The notes: generated by a model from the sequence alone, not told the origin. DNA of 64,000 nucleotides from Thalassobaculum fulvum (GCF_014652915.1 NZ_BMZS01000015.1:1-64000), one strand, 5' to 3'; counted from the first letter of the stretch, positions 21,535 through 31,363 are shown. Numbers and translations: made by a program.

Positions 21535-22752
21535 CTACGCCTCGTAGCCGAACGGGTCGTCGACGCTGTGCGCCGGCCGGGTGAACCAGCGCGCGCCCTG
21601 CCCGGTCATGTGGATGTGGTCCTCCAGCCGCACCCCGAACTCGCCGTACACGCAGATCGTCGGCTCGTTCGAGAACGTCATGCCGGGAACCAGGACGGTG
21701 CGGTCGCCCCTGACGATGTACGGCCACTCGTGGACGTCGAGCCCGACGCCGTGGCCGGTGCGGTGCGGCAGGCCCGGCGTGGCGTAGCCCGGGCCGAAGC
21801 CGGCGGCCTCGATCACCCGGCGGGCGGCGGCGTCCAGGTCCTCGCAGCGGGCGCCCAGCCTGGCGGCCTCGAACACCGCCGCCTGGGCGTCCTTCTCCAG
21901 GTTCCAGACCTGGCGCTGGCGGTCGCTCGGCTCGCCGAACACGTAGGACCGGGTGATGTCGGAGACGTAGCCGTCGACCGGCGCGCCGACGTCGATCAGC
22001 ACCATGTCGCCGTCCTGCAGGGTCTGCGGGTAGGGCACCCCGTGCGGGTAGGCGGTGGCCTCGCCGAACAGCACGATGCTGAACGGCGGCGGTCCCTCGG
22101 ATCCGAGCCGCCGGTGCGCCTCGGCCAGGAACGCCTGCACCTCGGTCGTGGTGATGCCTTCGCGCATGATCCGGGCGGCGGCCTTGTGGGCCTCCATGGT
22201 GATGTCCTTGGCGGTCTGCATCAGCGCGATCTCGGCGTCCGACTTCACCGAGCGGCAGGCCGCGGTGATCGCGCTGGCGTTGACGAAGTCGTAGGCGTTG
22301 CCGGCCCGGCGCAGGCCGTCGAAGGTGAAGAACGGGCAGGCCTCGTCGACCCCGACGGTGCCGTTGGCCAGCCCCTTGCCGCGCAGGGTGTCGGTCACCA
22401 GGGCGGCCGGGTCCTCGTGCTCCTCCCACACCGCCACGTCGTCGCCGAGGGTCAGCATGGTGCGCAGCTTGGCCTCCTCGAAGGCCGGGCACAGGTAGGT
22501 CAGCTCGCCCTTCGCCGGCAGCACCGCGCCGTGCAGGCGCTCGCTGCGGCCGAGCCGCAGGCCGGTGAAATAGGTCAGGCTGGTCGACACGTCGAGCCAC
22601 AGCGCGTCGATGCCCTGCTCGCGCATCAGCGCCTGGGCGCGTTCGATCCGCCGCTGCCGCTCGGCATCGCCGATCGCCGGCGCGTCGCCGCGCATCGAGG
22701 TCATGGCCGCGAGCTCGGCTTCCGCCGTCGAACCGCCAACACCGATGGTCAT
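21535..22752 (-). CDS. M24 family metallopeptidase (Xaa-Pro dipeptidase/aminopeptidase)
   Basis: The 405 residues have the creatinase-like N-domain and a pita-bread catalytic domain with all dimetal ligands in place: two Asp in IDVGAPVDGYVSDITRS, His in HRTGHGVGLDVHE, Glu in FSNEPTI and Glu in GVRLEDHIH. It should cleave a residue N-terminal to proline. The start at 22752 follows GGAGGGTGACC. It is two bases downstream of the glycosyltransferase on the same strand, so probably co-transcribed with it. Confidence 0.92.
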   Translation of the reverse strand: MTIGVGGSTAEAELAAMTSMRGDAPAIGDAERQRRIERAQALMREQGIDALWLDVSTSLTYFTGLRLGRSERLHGAVLPAKGELTYLCPAFEEAKLRTMLTLGDDVAVWEEHEDPAALVTDTLRGKGLANGTVGVDEACPFFTFDGLRRAGNAYDFVNASAITAACRSVKSDAEIALMQTAKDITMEAHKAAARIMREGITTTEVQAFLAEAHRRLGSEGPPPFSIVLFGEATAYPHGVPYPQTLQDGDMVLIDVGAPVDGYVSDITRSYVFGEPSDRQRQVWNLEKDAQAAVFEAARLGARCEDLDAAARRVIEAAGFGPGYATPGLPHRTGHGVGLDVHEWPYIVRGDRTVLVPGMTFSNEPTICVYGEFGVRLEDHIHMTGQGARWFTRPAHSVDDPFGYEA

Positions 22753-22754
22753 GG

Positions 22755-24275
22755 TCACCCTCCGAGTTGAATCGGCCCACGATAGCCGGCGATGCGCCAG
22801 ACCGTCAGACGCTTGCTGCGCCCGAAACTCGTGACGGAAAGCGTGGCGATCTGTTCGACCCGCTCGAACCGCTCGAGGATCGGGCGCGGATCGTCCCAGT
22901 CGGCCAGGAAGATCAGCTCGTCGCCCTGACTGCCGTCGTAGGCGTCCAGCAGCTCGTAGTGGTTCTCCGGCCGCTGGTTCCAGTCGAAGATCCAGACCGG
23001 CATGCGGGTGTCGCCGGGCACCGGCGCGCCTTCGGTCAGCCGGCCGCGCAGGTAGTACAGCAGCGCCGCCATGGTCATGCGGTCGCTCGTCAGCACCGGC
23101 AGCGTCAGGTTGCGGTCGAGGATCGGGCGCACCTGCCGGGCCATCGCTTCCCAGCCGCTCAGGCGGGCCAGCGCCCGCGAGGCGTGGGGCGGGGTGATCG
23201 CCGGCCAGCTCGCGACCACGAACAGGAAGCCGAGGCCGGCGGCGAGATGCGGGCCGACGGTCCAGAGGCGCCAGGCACGGGCGCGGCCGGGGTCGGTCAG
23301 CCACAGCGCAACCAGCACCGCGGCGGTCGGATAGGCGGTGACCGCCCAGTTGGCGTTGGCGCGCGACAGGAACGCCTGTACCGTCACCACCGCCAGCGGC
23401 GGCAGCGCCAGCGCCAGCAGGTAGCGTTCGGCCGGCGTGGCCCGGCCGCGTGCCCAGGCCGCGGCCCGCCAGCCCAGCACCAGGAACGGTATCGGCCCGA
23501 ACACGCCGAACTGCTGGCCCAGGAACTCGACGGCGTGCGAGGGGTTGAACAGCCTGCCCTTCAGGTTGGCGTTGTCGCCGAGATGGCCGACCGTGGCGAA
23601 GTCGTGCTGGGCGTTCCACGCCAGGTTCGGCGCCAGGATGGCGACCGCCAGCGCCAGGATCAGCAGGCCGCGCGGGTCGCGCAGGATCCAGCGGTCGTCG
23701 CGGTTCAGCGCCAAGTGTACGGCGAGGCCGATCGCCGCGTAGGCCATCGCGTACTTGGCCAGCAGGCCGAGGCCGATGGCGGCCCCGGCGACGGCTGCCC
23801 AGGTCCAGGAGCGGCGCGGGTCGAGGCGGGTGTCGAGGGTGCGGCGCAGGGCCAGCGCCGCCAGCGCCCAGCAGGCCAGCAGTGGCACGTCGGTCGACAC
23901 GATCAGGCTGGAGAACGCGACCGACGGCAGGGTGATCCACAACACCGCCGCCCACATCCCGGCGCGGGCGTCGCGCAGGGTGGTCCCGAGGCCGTACAGC
24001 GCCATCGCGGTGGCGGCGTGCAGCAGCGGCGAGGAGGCCCGCACGCAGGCCTCGCCGTCGCCGCACACCGCGGTCGTGGCGGCGATCGCCCAGGCGATCA
24101 GCGGCGGCTTGGTGAAGTAGCCGAAGTCCAGCTTCTGCGCCCAGCTCCAGTACTGCGCTTCGTCGCCGTGCAGCTCGAGCCCGGTCATGGCGAGGCCGGC
24201 GAGTCGCAGCAGGGTCAGCCCGAGCACCCAGGCCAGCGCCAGCCGCAGCGGCGAGATCCGCTGAATTCCATTCAT
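22755..24275 (-). CDS. GT39/ArnT-like membrane glycosyltransferase
   Basis: The 506-residue polytopic protein begins MNGIQRISPLRLALAWVLG. The first loop has LHGDEAQYWSWAQKLDFGYF followed by KPPLIAW, the classic GT39/ArnT/RgtA signature with the catalytic acidic pair. It likely transfers a sugar from a polyprenyl-phosphate donor to lipid A or another envelope glycan. The stop is two bases before the M24 peptidase and the start four bases after the K+ channel stop, so it lies in a four-gene minus-strand run (25197 to 21535). Confidence 0.88.
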   Translation of the reverse strand: MNGIQRISPLRLALAWVLGLTLLRLAGLAMTGLELHGDEAQYWSWAQKLDFGYFTKPPLIAWAIAATTAVCGDGEACVRASSPLLHAATAMALYGLGTTLRDARAGMWAAVLWITLPSVAFSSLIVSTDVPLLACWALAALALRRTLDTRLDPRRSWTWAAVAGAAIGLGLLAKYAMAYAAIGLAVHLALNRDDRWILRDPRGLLILALAVAILAPNLAWNAQHDFATVGHLGDNANLKGRLFNPSHAVEFLGQQFGVFGPIPFLVLGWRAAAWARGRATPAERYLLALALPPLAVVTVQAFLSRANANWAVTAYPTAAVLVALWLTDPGRARAWRLWTVGPHLAAGLGFLFVVASWPAITPPHASRALARLSGWEAMARQVRPILDRNLTLPVLTSDRMTMAALLYYLRGRLTEGAPVPGDTRMPVWIFDWNQRPENHYELLDAYDGSQGDELIFLADWDDPRPILERFERVEQIATLSVTSFGRSKRLTVWRIAGYRGPIQLGG

Positions 24276-24279
24276 GGGC

Positions 24280-25197
24280 TCAGGATCCCCGGCCGGTGTG
24301 GCGCATCAGGGCGTGGAAGCCGAACAGCAGCAGCAGCACGCCGGCGACGATCTGCAGGGCGACCACGATCCGGGCGGCATAGGTCAGCGGCACCACGTCG
24401 CCGTAGCCGACGGTCGAGAGCGTCACGATCGAGAAGTACAGACTCTCGACGAAGGTCGGGTCGCGGCCGATGCCGTCGATCAGGAAGGTCGGCGAATCGT
24501 CGAGGCGCCCCAGCAGCCGGTACAGGGTGGCGAACAGGATGACCATCATCGAGTAGAAGGTCAGGAAGGCGAAGGCCGGCTTCACCAAGCCGGACATGAT
24601 CTCGAAGAAATCCTCGAACAGCAGGCCGGTGTCGATCAGGAACACCGCGACGTTGCGGCTGGCCAGCAGCACCACCAGGCTGATCGCCGCCATCGCCGCG
24701 AGCAGCCAGATGGTGCGTCCTTCGTGCCCGATGGCATCGAGCGGCGCGACGAAGTTGGCGAGCCCGACCAGCATGACCGGCACCAGCCACAGGAACGCCC
24801 GGCCGAACCGGGTCTCCAGGCGCGGATGCTCGGAGGAGACGATCGAGTGGATCGCCTCGCGGCGCAGGTACACCCCGATGGCGAACGCCACGATCGGCAG
24901 CAGGAACCCGACGAGCCGGGGAAGGCTGGAGACGTCGAGGTACAGCGTCTCGAGGAACGACACGTACAGGCAGGCGTATACGCCGATCGCGTTGGCGAAG
25001 GTGATGGTGAAGAACCGGCTGCCGGGGAACAGCCGGTGCAGCAGGGTGGCGACCGCGACGACCGCGATCAGGACCGTGCCGGATACCTCCCAGGTCTCGC
25101 CGCCGACCGCTGCCGCGATCAGCGCGAGCAGGATCACCGTGACGGCGACCGAGGCGGCCCAGTGCCGCAGTGCCGAGAAATGGAAGGGCGACGGCAT
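24280..25197 (-). CDS. Voltage-gated-type potassium channel protein
   Basis: The 305 residues form about six to eight hydrophobic segments. Near the C-terminus is the pore loop LSTVGYGDVVP, with the selectivity filter TVGYGD at residues 262-267, followed by a final helix (QIVAGVLLLLFGFHALM). There is no charged S4 helix and no RCK domain, so gating is not evident. It starts at 25197 and heads the run with the glycosyltransferase and M24 peptidase. A UspA gene lies 64 bp upstream on the same strand. Confidence 0.87.
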   Translation of the reverse strand: MPSPFHFSALRHWAASVAVTVILLALIAAAVGGETWEVSGTVLIAVVAVATLLHRLFPGSRFFTITFANAIGVYACLYVSFLETLYLDVSSLPRLVGFLLPIVAFAIGVYLRREAIHSIVSSEHPRLETRFGRAFLWLVPVMLVGLANFVAPLDAIGHEGRTIWLLAAMAAISLVVLLASRNVAVFLIDTGLLFEDFFEIMSGLVKPAFAFLTFYSMMVILFATLYRLLGRLDDSPTFLIDGIGRDPTFVESLYFSIVTLSTVGYGDVVPLTYAARIVVALQIVAGVLLLLFGFHALMRHTGRGS

Positions 25198-25261
25198 GAG
25201 CGGTTTGTAGCGGTCTACCGCGGCCGACGCCAGCCGGCTCCGGGCTGGCCGACGGGCGATA

Positions 25262-26125
25262 TCACGCGACCACTGCGGACGGTACGACGAGGACGTCCCG
25301 GTCCGCGGCGCGCAGGACTTCGTCGGCCACGCTGCCCAGCAGGAGCCGCCCGGCCCCGGTCCGTCCGTGCGTCCCCAGCACCAGCAGGTCGGCGGCGATC
25401 TCGTTCGCAGCCTCCAGGATCACCCTCGCCGGGCTGGAGGCTCCCGGCCGGACCATCAGTTCGTTCGCGACCGGCGGCAGCCTGCGCATGAAATCGTTGA
25501 GCGCGGCCTTGGCGCGCGCCTCTTCCTCGCGGAGATACTCCCGCGAGCGGGCCGCACTCATCGAGGCGCCGGCGATCAGGCCGCTTCCGGGCACGTCGTA
25601 GACGTAGAGCGCCGCGGTTCTGCGTGCCTCGCCCAGGCCGAGCGCCGAGAAGGCCGCGGCGGCGGCGGCCGAGCGGTCGGACAGGTCGACCGCGACCAGC
25701 GCCTGGGCGTAGCCGGCCGTCGGGATCCCGTTGGCCATGAGCACCGGCACCCGAGCGGCGCGAATCGTCCGCTCGGCCGTGGTACCCGTGAAGACGTCCT
25801 TGAGGATGGCCCTGCGGTGCGGTCCGATGACGATCAGACCGGCGGAAGCCTCCTCGGCGGTTCTGGCGATGCCGGTGATCGGGGCTGCGGCGACCACCCG
25901 GGCGGTGCAGTCGACCCCGTCCGCCTCGCGAATGGTTCGGACCTGATCGTCGAGCAGTGCGCCCGCGGCATCGCAGGATGCGGCGACCAGCGGATCGGGT
26001 CGATCGTCGTCGACGACATGGACCAGCGCCAGCGCAGCGCCGGCCTGCCTTGCGAGCAGCACCGCCCGGCGTATCGCCCGGTCGGACCGCTCCGAGAAGT
26101 CCGTGGGCACGAGGATCGTTTTCAT
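25262..26125 (-). CDS. Tandem universal stress protein (UspA family)
   Basis: The 287 residues are two Usp domains. The first begins MKTILVPTDFSERSDRAI, the second ALVAVDLSDRSAAAA near residue 143. The second keeps the ATP-binding pattern G-2x-G-9x-GS (GTHGRTGAGRLLLGS); the first is altered (GPHRRAILKDVFTGTT) and may not bind ATP. The start at 26125 was chosen because MKTILVPTDFS is the normal Usp beginning; an ATG 21 bp upstream is possible. Tandem Usps usually serve in energy or redox stress; nothing here is more specific. Confidence 0.85.
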   Translation of the reverse strand: MKTILVPTDFSERSDRAIRRAVLLARQAGAALALVHVVDDDRPDPLVAASCDAAGALLDDQVRTIREADGVDCTARVVAAAPITGIARTAEEASAGLIVIGPHRRAILKDVFTGTTAERTIRAARVPVLMANGIPTAGYAQALVAVDLSDRSAAAAAAFSALGLGEARRTAALYVYDVPGSGLIAGASMSAARSREYLREEEARAKAALNDFMRRLPPVANELMVRPGASSPARVILEAANEIAADLLVLGTHGRTGAGRLLLGSVADEVLRAADRDVLVVPSAVVA

Positions 26126-26244
26126 GCGCCGGCCGTTCTGTTGCATCCACGCGCCGATGAGTCAGGATAGAGGTCGCATCCGGCCCGGCCAAGGGACCGT
26201 TCCGGCCGCGGTCGCGCCGGCGGCGTCGGCCATGGAACGCCCGC

Positions 26245-26895
26245 TCAGGCGCCGGCGGTCCGCTCCTGGTGCGACCACGCGAAGTGTCCCAGCACCACCA
26301 GGCTCGACCCGGCGGCGAAGAAGCACCAGACCGATACGAACGCCTCCCAGTAGGCCAGGTAGGTGACGACCGATCCGGCCAGCACGAGCGCCCCGAGCAG
26401 CCTGATCGTCCGATGGGACGACAGCGCCAGCGACACGCCGGTCGCCGCCAGGTAGGCGAAGCCGACGGCGATCGAGGGCTGCTGGCCGGTCACGTACACG
26501 ATGTGACCATCCTGCAGCACGGCGCCGTGGTTCCGCGTCAGCAGCCCCCAGAGGAGCCAAGCCGCGACCCCGAAGCCGCTGGCGACGCACAGGCCGATCG
26601 GACGTCGACGCCGCGGGTCGGTCTCCACCAACCAGGCGGCGATCGGGGCGTAGGCCGGCCAGAACACCTCGGCGAACAGCAGGAACAGCACGGTCAGGCC
26701 GCTCGACACCGACCCGTCCGGCGCCTGCGGCAGAGTCAGCCACAGCAACCCCTCGACGGCCTGCTGGCCGGCGAACAGCAGCGGCGTCGCCGCCAGCGGC
26801 AGCTCGCGCCGGTCGGCGGCCCGGACCAGGCAGACGATGCCGATGACCGCGGTCACGCCGGCGGTCACGAAACTGGCGGTGGCGGAGAAGCACAT
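26245..26895 (-). CDS. Seven-helix membrane protein (DUF6629-like, MCFSA- N-terminus)
   Basis: The 216 residues start MCFSATASFVTAGVTAVIGI, a beginning I recall as diagnostic of a family of small polytopic proteins of unknown function (DUF6629), in which MCFSA is nearly invariant. About seven hydrophobic helices follow, with PLLFAGQQAVEGLLWL and WPAYAPIAAWLVE in early loops and AYWEAFVSVWCFFAAGSSL late. The start at 26895 follows from the MCFS motif; no strong ribosome site is visible. The gap to the cytochrome gene upstream (26896-27044) holds two near-identical 15-bp tandem copies of CGATGTCCAGCCGGT at 26979-27008. Confidence 0.72.
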   Translation of the reverse strand: MCFSATASFVTAGVTAVIGIVCLVRAADRRELPLAATPLLFAGQQAVEGLLWLTLPQAPDGSVSSGLTVLFLLFAEVFWPAYAPIAAWLVETDPRRRRPIGLCVASGFGVAAWLLWGLLTRNHGAVLQDGHIVYVTGQQPSIAVGFAYLAATGVSLALSSHRTIRLLGALVLAGSVVTYLAYWEAFVSVWCFFAAGSSLVVLGHFAWSHQERTAGA

Positions 26896-27044
26896 CGGGC
26901 GGGTCCGGGGCGGGCCGGCCGGACGCCAACCCGGCGGACGGTCGACGGCGTTCCCGCAAGGCTGCGGTGCCGGTCGGCCGATGTCCAGCCGGTCGATGTC
27001 CAGCCGGCGCAGCGATGTCTGGTCCGTCGAAGTCGGGACGGTCG

Positions 27045-27917
27045 CTACGGCCGCGCGGCCAGGAACAGCGCCAGGTCGTTCAGGAACGCCACGATGTCGC
27101 AATCCTGCTCGCGACCGGTGAAGCCGTGGGTCTCCAGCTTGCGGCACAGCTTCTCGCCAGCCTCGGGGTCGCCGCTGCCGAAGCTGTGGCGGGCGAGCTG
27201 GTCGGGGGCGTGGCAGGACTGGCAGTGCCGGGCGAAGGACTCCGTCCCGCGGGCGGCATCGCCCCGGGCGCCGGGACGGTCGGTCGGCGTGTAGCCGAGT
27301 TCCTGCAGGCGCGGGGCCACGGTCGCTGCCGGCTTCGATTCCGCGAACGCGGCCGCCGGCACGGTCTTGGTGAGGGAGAAGGCGCCGCGCAGGTCGCCGA
27401 CCTCGAATCCGACCGCCTCGTCGTCCGGGTACAGGGCATGGATCGCCGCGGCGGTCTCCGGCTCGATCGCCGAGCCGTGGCAGGCGAGGCAGCCCTGCAT
27501 CGTCGGGATCGCCTGCATGAAGTGGATGGTGACCGCGTCCCCGTCCCGCGCGGCGCGCGTCGTCCGCAGCAGTTCGATCGGCTGGCCGGCGGCGTGCCGA
27601 ATCTCGAATCCGAGCATGACCGAGCGTTCCTCGGCGGTCGGGCGCATCTCCCGGTTGCGTACCTTCAGGGCCGGACGGCGGATCGTCCAGCCGGTCTCGG
27701 CCTCGATCTCGGCGCTGATCTGCGGTGCCAGGTGCCGGCACACCCCGATCGCCTCGGCCGGACCCTGTGCCATCGCCCGCTGCATCTCCTGCATCATGGC
27801 GCCGCGCAGCCGCTGCATCACACCCTCGGCCTCGCGCTCGTACGGGGCGAGGTCCTGGGCTGCGGCGGCGAGCGGCAGCAGGAGCAGGGCGAGGATCGTC
27901 GGCAGGCGCAACGTCAT
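27045..27917 (-). CDS. Periplasmic diheme protein: DUF3365 (Tll0287-like) plus cytochrome c motif
   Basis: The 290 residues begin with a signal peptide (MTLRLPTILALLLLPLAAAA, cleavage after AQ or nearby). A DUF3365/Tll0287-like sensor-type domain follows, ending at a haem site GCLACHGS near residue 148. A second haem site, CQSCHAPDQ, lies in the C-terminal quarter inside a short cytochrome-c-like segment. Both CxxCH motifs should be loaded with covalent haem in the periplasm. DUF3365 domains occur in redox- or gas-sensing proteins. The start at 27917 follows AAGGACG. It is divergent from the hydroxyacid dehydrogenase; the 193 bp between them is a shared promoter region. Confidence 0.82.
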   Translation of the reverse strand: MTLRLPTILALLLLPLAAAAQDLAPYEREAEGVMQRLRGAMMQEMQRAMAQGPAEAIGVCRHLAPQISAEIEAETGWTIRRPALKVRNREMRPTAEERSVMLGFEIRHAAGQPIELLRTTRAARDGDAVTIHFMQAIPTMQGCLACHGSAIEPETAAAIHALYPDDEAVGFEVGDLRGAFSLTKTVPAAAFAESKPAATVAPRLQELGYTPTDRPGARGDAARGTESFARHCQSCHAPDQLARHSFGSGDPEAGEKLCRKLETHGFTGREQDCDIVAFLNDLALFLAARP

Positions 27918-28110
27918 CTCGGGCGTCCTTCGCGGTCGGTGGATCAACGGGACCCGCTCGGGGAGCTTCGGCACCGGCGGCATTCGGTGCCTTGACCCAG
28001 GTCAACGGCGTCGTCCGGCCGCGCGCCGGTCTTGCACGGCGGCCGCGATGTGCCACCCTGCCGCGCTGAGCCGGTTCCGGCTCCGACCCACTGACAGCGC
28101 GGGGAGAGCG

Positions 28111-29076
28111 ATGACACCCAGGATCGTGTTCGTGACCACCTTCCCGGATGCCGCCGATGTCGCGCAGGCCATGGTGCCGGCCGGGTTCGAGCTGGCGGTG
28201 GTGCCGGGCGGAAGCGCCGAGTACCGGGCGGCGTTGCAGGACGCCGAGTATCTGGTCGGCTTCGTCGACCCCCTGGTCGAGCCGTCGCTGTTCCGGGACG
28301 GGCCGCGCCTGCGGCTGGTGCAGCTGCTGAGCGCCGGCTACGACCGGGCCGACCTGGACGCGGCCCGGGCCGCCGGGGTGCCGGTCTGCAACAACGGCGG
28401 CGCCAACGCGGTCGCGGTGTCGGAACACGCGGTGATGCTGATGCTGGCGGTGTCGCGCCAGCTGGTGCGCCAGCACCTGAGCGTCGCAGCCGGCGCGTGG
28501 CGCGGCAACCGGGCGCCGCGGGTGCACGAGCTGCGCGGCCGGACGCTGGGGATCGTCGGGCTCGGCACCATCGGCAAGAAGACCGCACGGCTCGCCCAGG
28601 CCTTCGGCATGAACGTGATCTACCACGACGTCGCCCGGCTGCCGGAGGACCGCGAGGACCAGCTCGACGTGCGGTTCCGGCTGCTGCGGGAACTGCTGCG
28701 CGAAGCCGACGTGGTGTCGCTGCACACGCCGCTCAACGACGGCACGCGGCATATGATCGGCGCCGCCGAGCTGGCGCTGATGAAGCCCGACGCGATCCTG
28801 GTCAACACCGCCCGCGGCCCGGTGGTCGACGAGGCGGCGCTGATCGCGGCCCTGTCGTCCGGGGTGATCGCAGGGGCCGGGCTCGACGTGTTCGACCAGG
28901 AGCCGCCGGCGCCCGACAACCCGTTGTTCGGCCTGGAGAACGTGGTGCTGACCGCGCATCTCGCCGGGCCGACCTTCGAGAGCAACGCCGCCCGGGTGCG
29001 CAACGCCTTCGACAACGTCCAGCGGGTCGCCCGCGGCGAGGCGCCGCTGTGGCTGGTGCCGGAGCTGGAGGGGTAG
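28111..29076 (+). CDS. D-2-hydroxyacid dehydrogenase, NAD-dependent
   Basis: The 321 residues have the nucleotide motif GIVGLGTIGKKTARLAQAFG near residue 149, the catalytic Arg in NTARGPVVDEAALIAAL, and LDVFDQEPP carrying the Glu. The catalytic His is in VLTAHLAGPT, where the usual context is PHxAG. It interconverts a 2-hydroxyacid and a 2-oxoacid; specificity (glycerate, lactate, phosphoglycerate) cannot be told. The start at 28111 follows GGGGAGAG. It converges on the PAS protein gene 12 bp downstream. Confidence 0.88.
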   Translation: MTPRIVFVTTFPDAADVAQAMVPAGFELAVVPGGSAEYRAALQDAEYLVGFVDPLVEPSLFRDGPRLRLVQLLSAGYDRADLDAARAAGVPVCNNGGANAVAVSEHAVMLMLAVSRQLVRQHLSVAAGAWRGNRAPRVHELRGRTLGIVGLGTIGKKTARLAQAFGMNVIYHDVARLPEDREDQLDVRFRLLRELLREADVVSLHTPLNDGTRHMIGAAELALMKPDAILVNTARGPVVDEAALIAALSSGVIAGAGLDVFDQEPPAPDNPLFGLENVVLTAHLAGPTFESNAARVRNAFDNVQRVARGEAPLWLVPELEG

Positions 29077-29088
29077 GCGCCGCCGGCC

Positions 29089-29568
29089 CTAAGGCCGGAA
29101 CGCCGACCGCACCATGATCATGTCGACGGTCTCGCCGTCGGCCGACAGCGGCAGGTCGACGGCCTCGAACTCGAGGAACCCCTTTTCGGCGTGGTGCATG
29201 GTGCCCAGGATCCGGTTCGGGGTCTTCGACTGCAGGATCTCGCGGAACGACGACGTCGCCACGCGCTCGGCCGACGGCGGGTACAGCTCGTCCAGATAGG
29301 CCCCGGTGGCGTCGCGCCCGACGAGATGGGTGATGTTGGTTCCGATCAGCCGGTATCGGAACCGCACCGGCTCGTGCTCGACGTCGACCAGGACGATCCA
29401 TCCGAGGTCGTCCTTCAGCTCGAGCGGGTCGAAATCGTCCCGCGACGGCATCGGGCGGCTGTCGCGCTTGCGGTTCCAGAGATCGTGCAGCGCCTGCAGC
29501 GGCGGGTTGTCGAAATCCCTGGCAGGCAGGATCCTGACCCAGGGCTCTTGCTGGAATGAGTTGTTCAT
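29089..29568 (-). CDS. PAS-domain protein (PAS_5 / PF07310-like)
   Basis: The 159 residues match the small alphaproteobacterial PAS_5 family: ALHDLWNRKRDSRPMPSRDDFDPLELK, then WIVLVDVEHEPVRFRYRLIG, ITHLVGRDATGAYLDELYP and EFEAVDLPLSADGETVDMIM. No effector domain is attached, so it is either a ligand- or redox-sensing module acting by protein contact or a metabolic accessory. The start MNNSFQQEPW at 29568 was chosen because conservation starts just after it; the ribosome site is weak. It is divergent from selO. Confidence 0.72.
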   Translation of the reverse strand: MNNSFQQEPWVRILPARDFDNPPLQALHDLWNRKRDSRPMPSRDDFDPLELKDDLGWIVLVDVEHEPVRFRYRLIGTNITHLVGRDATGAYLDELYPPSAERVATSSFREILQSKTPNRILGTMHHAEKGFLEFEAVDLPLSADGETVDMIMVRSAFRP

Positions 29569-29765
29569 CGCGACGGCCCGTCCTCTGGCCCCGCAGCCCG
29601 TCGGGTGAGGCGGCGGGTGGAGCATTCCGGGCATTGTAGAGCAACTGGCCGGGCCTGTGTCCCGTACGCGATCCGGGTCGAGCCGAAGAGCACCCGCGCA
29701 CCGTGGTCCGTTGTCACCCTTCGCGCCGGCCCCATATCCTGGCGGGTATCGTTGAGGAATCCCCG

Positions 29766-31277
29766 ATGACCGACGCCGCTGCCTTGTCCGCAACCCCGCC
29801 CGCCGGCCCGATCCCGTTCGACAACAGCTATGCCCGGCTGCCCGAGCGGTTCTACGTGCGCATGGCGCCGACCCCGGTCACCGGGCCGGCGCTGGTGCGG
29901 GTCAACCGCGAGCTGGCCGACCTGCTCGGCCTCGACGCCGAGGCGCTGGCGTCGCCGGAAGGCGTGCTGGTCCTGGCCGGCAACCGGGTGCCCGAAGGGG
30001 CCGAGCCGCTGGCCCAGGCCTATGCCGGCCACCAGTTCGGCGGCTGGGTGCCGCAGCTCGGCGACGGCCGGGCGATCCTGCTGGGCGAACTGGTCGGCCG
30101 CGACGGGGGGCGCCGCGACATCCAGCTCAAGGGCTCCGGCCGCACCCCGTTCTCGCGCGGCGGCGACGGCCGGGCGGCGCTCGGCCCGGTGCTGCGCGAG
30201 TACATCGTCAGCGAGGGCATGCACCGGCTCGGCATCCCGACCACCCGGGCGCTGGCCGCCGTCACCACCGGCGAGCCGGTGTACCGCGAGACCGCGCTGC
30301 CGGGGGCGGTGCTGACGCGGGTGGCGCGCAGCCACATCCGGGTCGGTACCTTCCAGTACTTCATGGCCCGCCGCGACGTCGACGCGATCCGGGCGCTGGC
30401 CGACCACGCGATCGCCCGTCACTACCCCGAAGCCGCCGCGGCCGAGCGGCCGTACCTGGCGTTCCTGGAGGCGGTGATCGCGGCGCAGGCGGCACTGGTC
30501 GCGAAGTGGCTCGGCGTCGGCTTCATCCACGGGGTGATGAACACCGACAACTGCTCGATCGCCGGCGAGACCATCGACTACGGGCCGTGCGCCTTCATGG
30601 ACCGGTTCCACCCGGGGACGGTGTTCAGCTCGATCGACCACGGCGGGCGCTACGCCTACGGCCGCCAGCCCTCGATCGCCCAGTGGAACCTGGTGCAGCT
30701 GGCGCAGTGCCTGCTGCCGGTGCTCGACGACGACGCTGACACGGCCCTGGCGCTGGCGCAGGCGGCGATCGACGGCTACGCGACGCGCTTCGACGCCGAG
30801 CTGCTGACGGTGTTCCGCGCCAAGCTCGGGCTGATGGAGCCGCGCGACGGCGACCTCGCCCTGGTGCAGGACCTGTTCGAGCGGATGGCCGCCAACCGGG
30901 CCGACTTCACCCTGACCTTCCGGCGGCTGGCCGATCTGCTGACCGGCGACGACGAGGCCTCCCCGCGTGATCTGTTCGTCGACCCGACCGCGTTCGACGC
31001 CTGGGAGGACACCTGGCGCGCCCGTCTGGCCGCCGAGGCGCCGCTGTCGGACGCCGACCGGGCCGCCGCCCTGCGGGCCGCCAACCCGGCGGTGATCCCG
31101 CGCAACCACCAGGTCGAGGCGGCGATCCGCGCGGCCGAGGACGCGGGCGATTACTCGGTGTTCGAGGCGCTGCTCGAGGCGCTGGCGACGCCGTTCGAGG
31201 AACGTCCGGAACACGCCGCCTACCGCCTGCCGCCGCGCCCGGGCGAGGAGGTCAGGCAGACCTTCTGCGGCACCTGA
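29766..31277 (+). CDS. selO: Protein adenylyltransferase SelO (YdiU family)
   Basis: The 503-residue pseudokinase-fold enzyme transfers AMP from ATP to protein Ser/Thr/Tyr residues, as shown for other SelO proteins. Visible family motifs are [52 protein letters not shown] (catalytic loop) and [15 protein letters not shown]. The C-terminus ends RQTFCGT; in E. coli and eukaryotic SelO this region carries a Cys/Sec redox pair, here reduced to one Cys. The ATG at 29766 follows TGAGGAATCCCC. A 12-bp hairpin at 31308-31337 lies 30 bp after the stop. Confidence 0.93.
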   Translation: MTDAAALSATPPAGPIPFDNSYARLPERFYVRMAPTPVTGPALVRVNRELADLLGLDAEALASPEGVLVLAGNRVPEGAEPLAQAYAGHQFGGWVPQLGDGRAILLGELVGRDGGRRDIQLKGSGRTPFSRGGDGRAALGPVLREYIVSEGMHRLGIPTTRALAAVTTGEPVYRETALPGAVLTRVARSHIRVGTFQYFMARRDVDAIRALADHAIARHYPEAAAAERPYLAFLEAVIAAQAALVAKWLGVGFIHGVMNTDNCSIAGETIDYGPCAFMDRFHPGTVFSSIDHGGRYAYGRQPSIAQWNLVQLAQCLLPVLDDDADTALALAQAAIDGYATRFDAELLTVFRAKLGLMEPRDGDLALVQDLFERMAANRADFTLTFRRLADLLTGDDEASPRDLFVDPTAFDAWEDTWRARLAAEAPLSDADRAAALRAANPAVIPRNHQVEAAIRAAEDAGDYSVFEALLEALATPFEERPEHAAYRLPPRPGEEVRQTFCGT

Positions 31278-31307
31278 CGGGAAATGCGTCCAATGCGCTC
31301 AATGCAG

Positions 31308-31337
31308 GACCGCCATCAATGCATGATTGAGGCGGTC
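31308..31337 (+). terminator. Stem-loop after selO
   Basis: GACCGCC (31308-31314) and TCAAT (31316-31320) pair with ATTGA (31326-31330) and GGCGGTC (31331-31337) around loop GCATG, with one bulged A. That is a 12-bp stem just after selO. No T-run follows, so it is either a Rho-independent-like hairpin of a GC-rich genome or an mRNA-stabilising structure. The hexamer CAATGC occurs three times around it (from 31290 to 31322). Confidence 0.45.
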
Positions 31338-31363
31338 GTCCCGGCCCCCTAAAAGAGAGGCTT

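Noticed and set aside
26245-28959. The 904-codon minus-strand frame containing the DUF6629-like gene
   Set aside because: Only the last 216 codons, from MCFS at 26895, look like protein; the rest runs antisense through the cytochrome and dehydrogenase loci.
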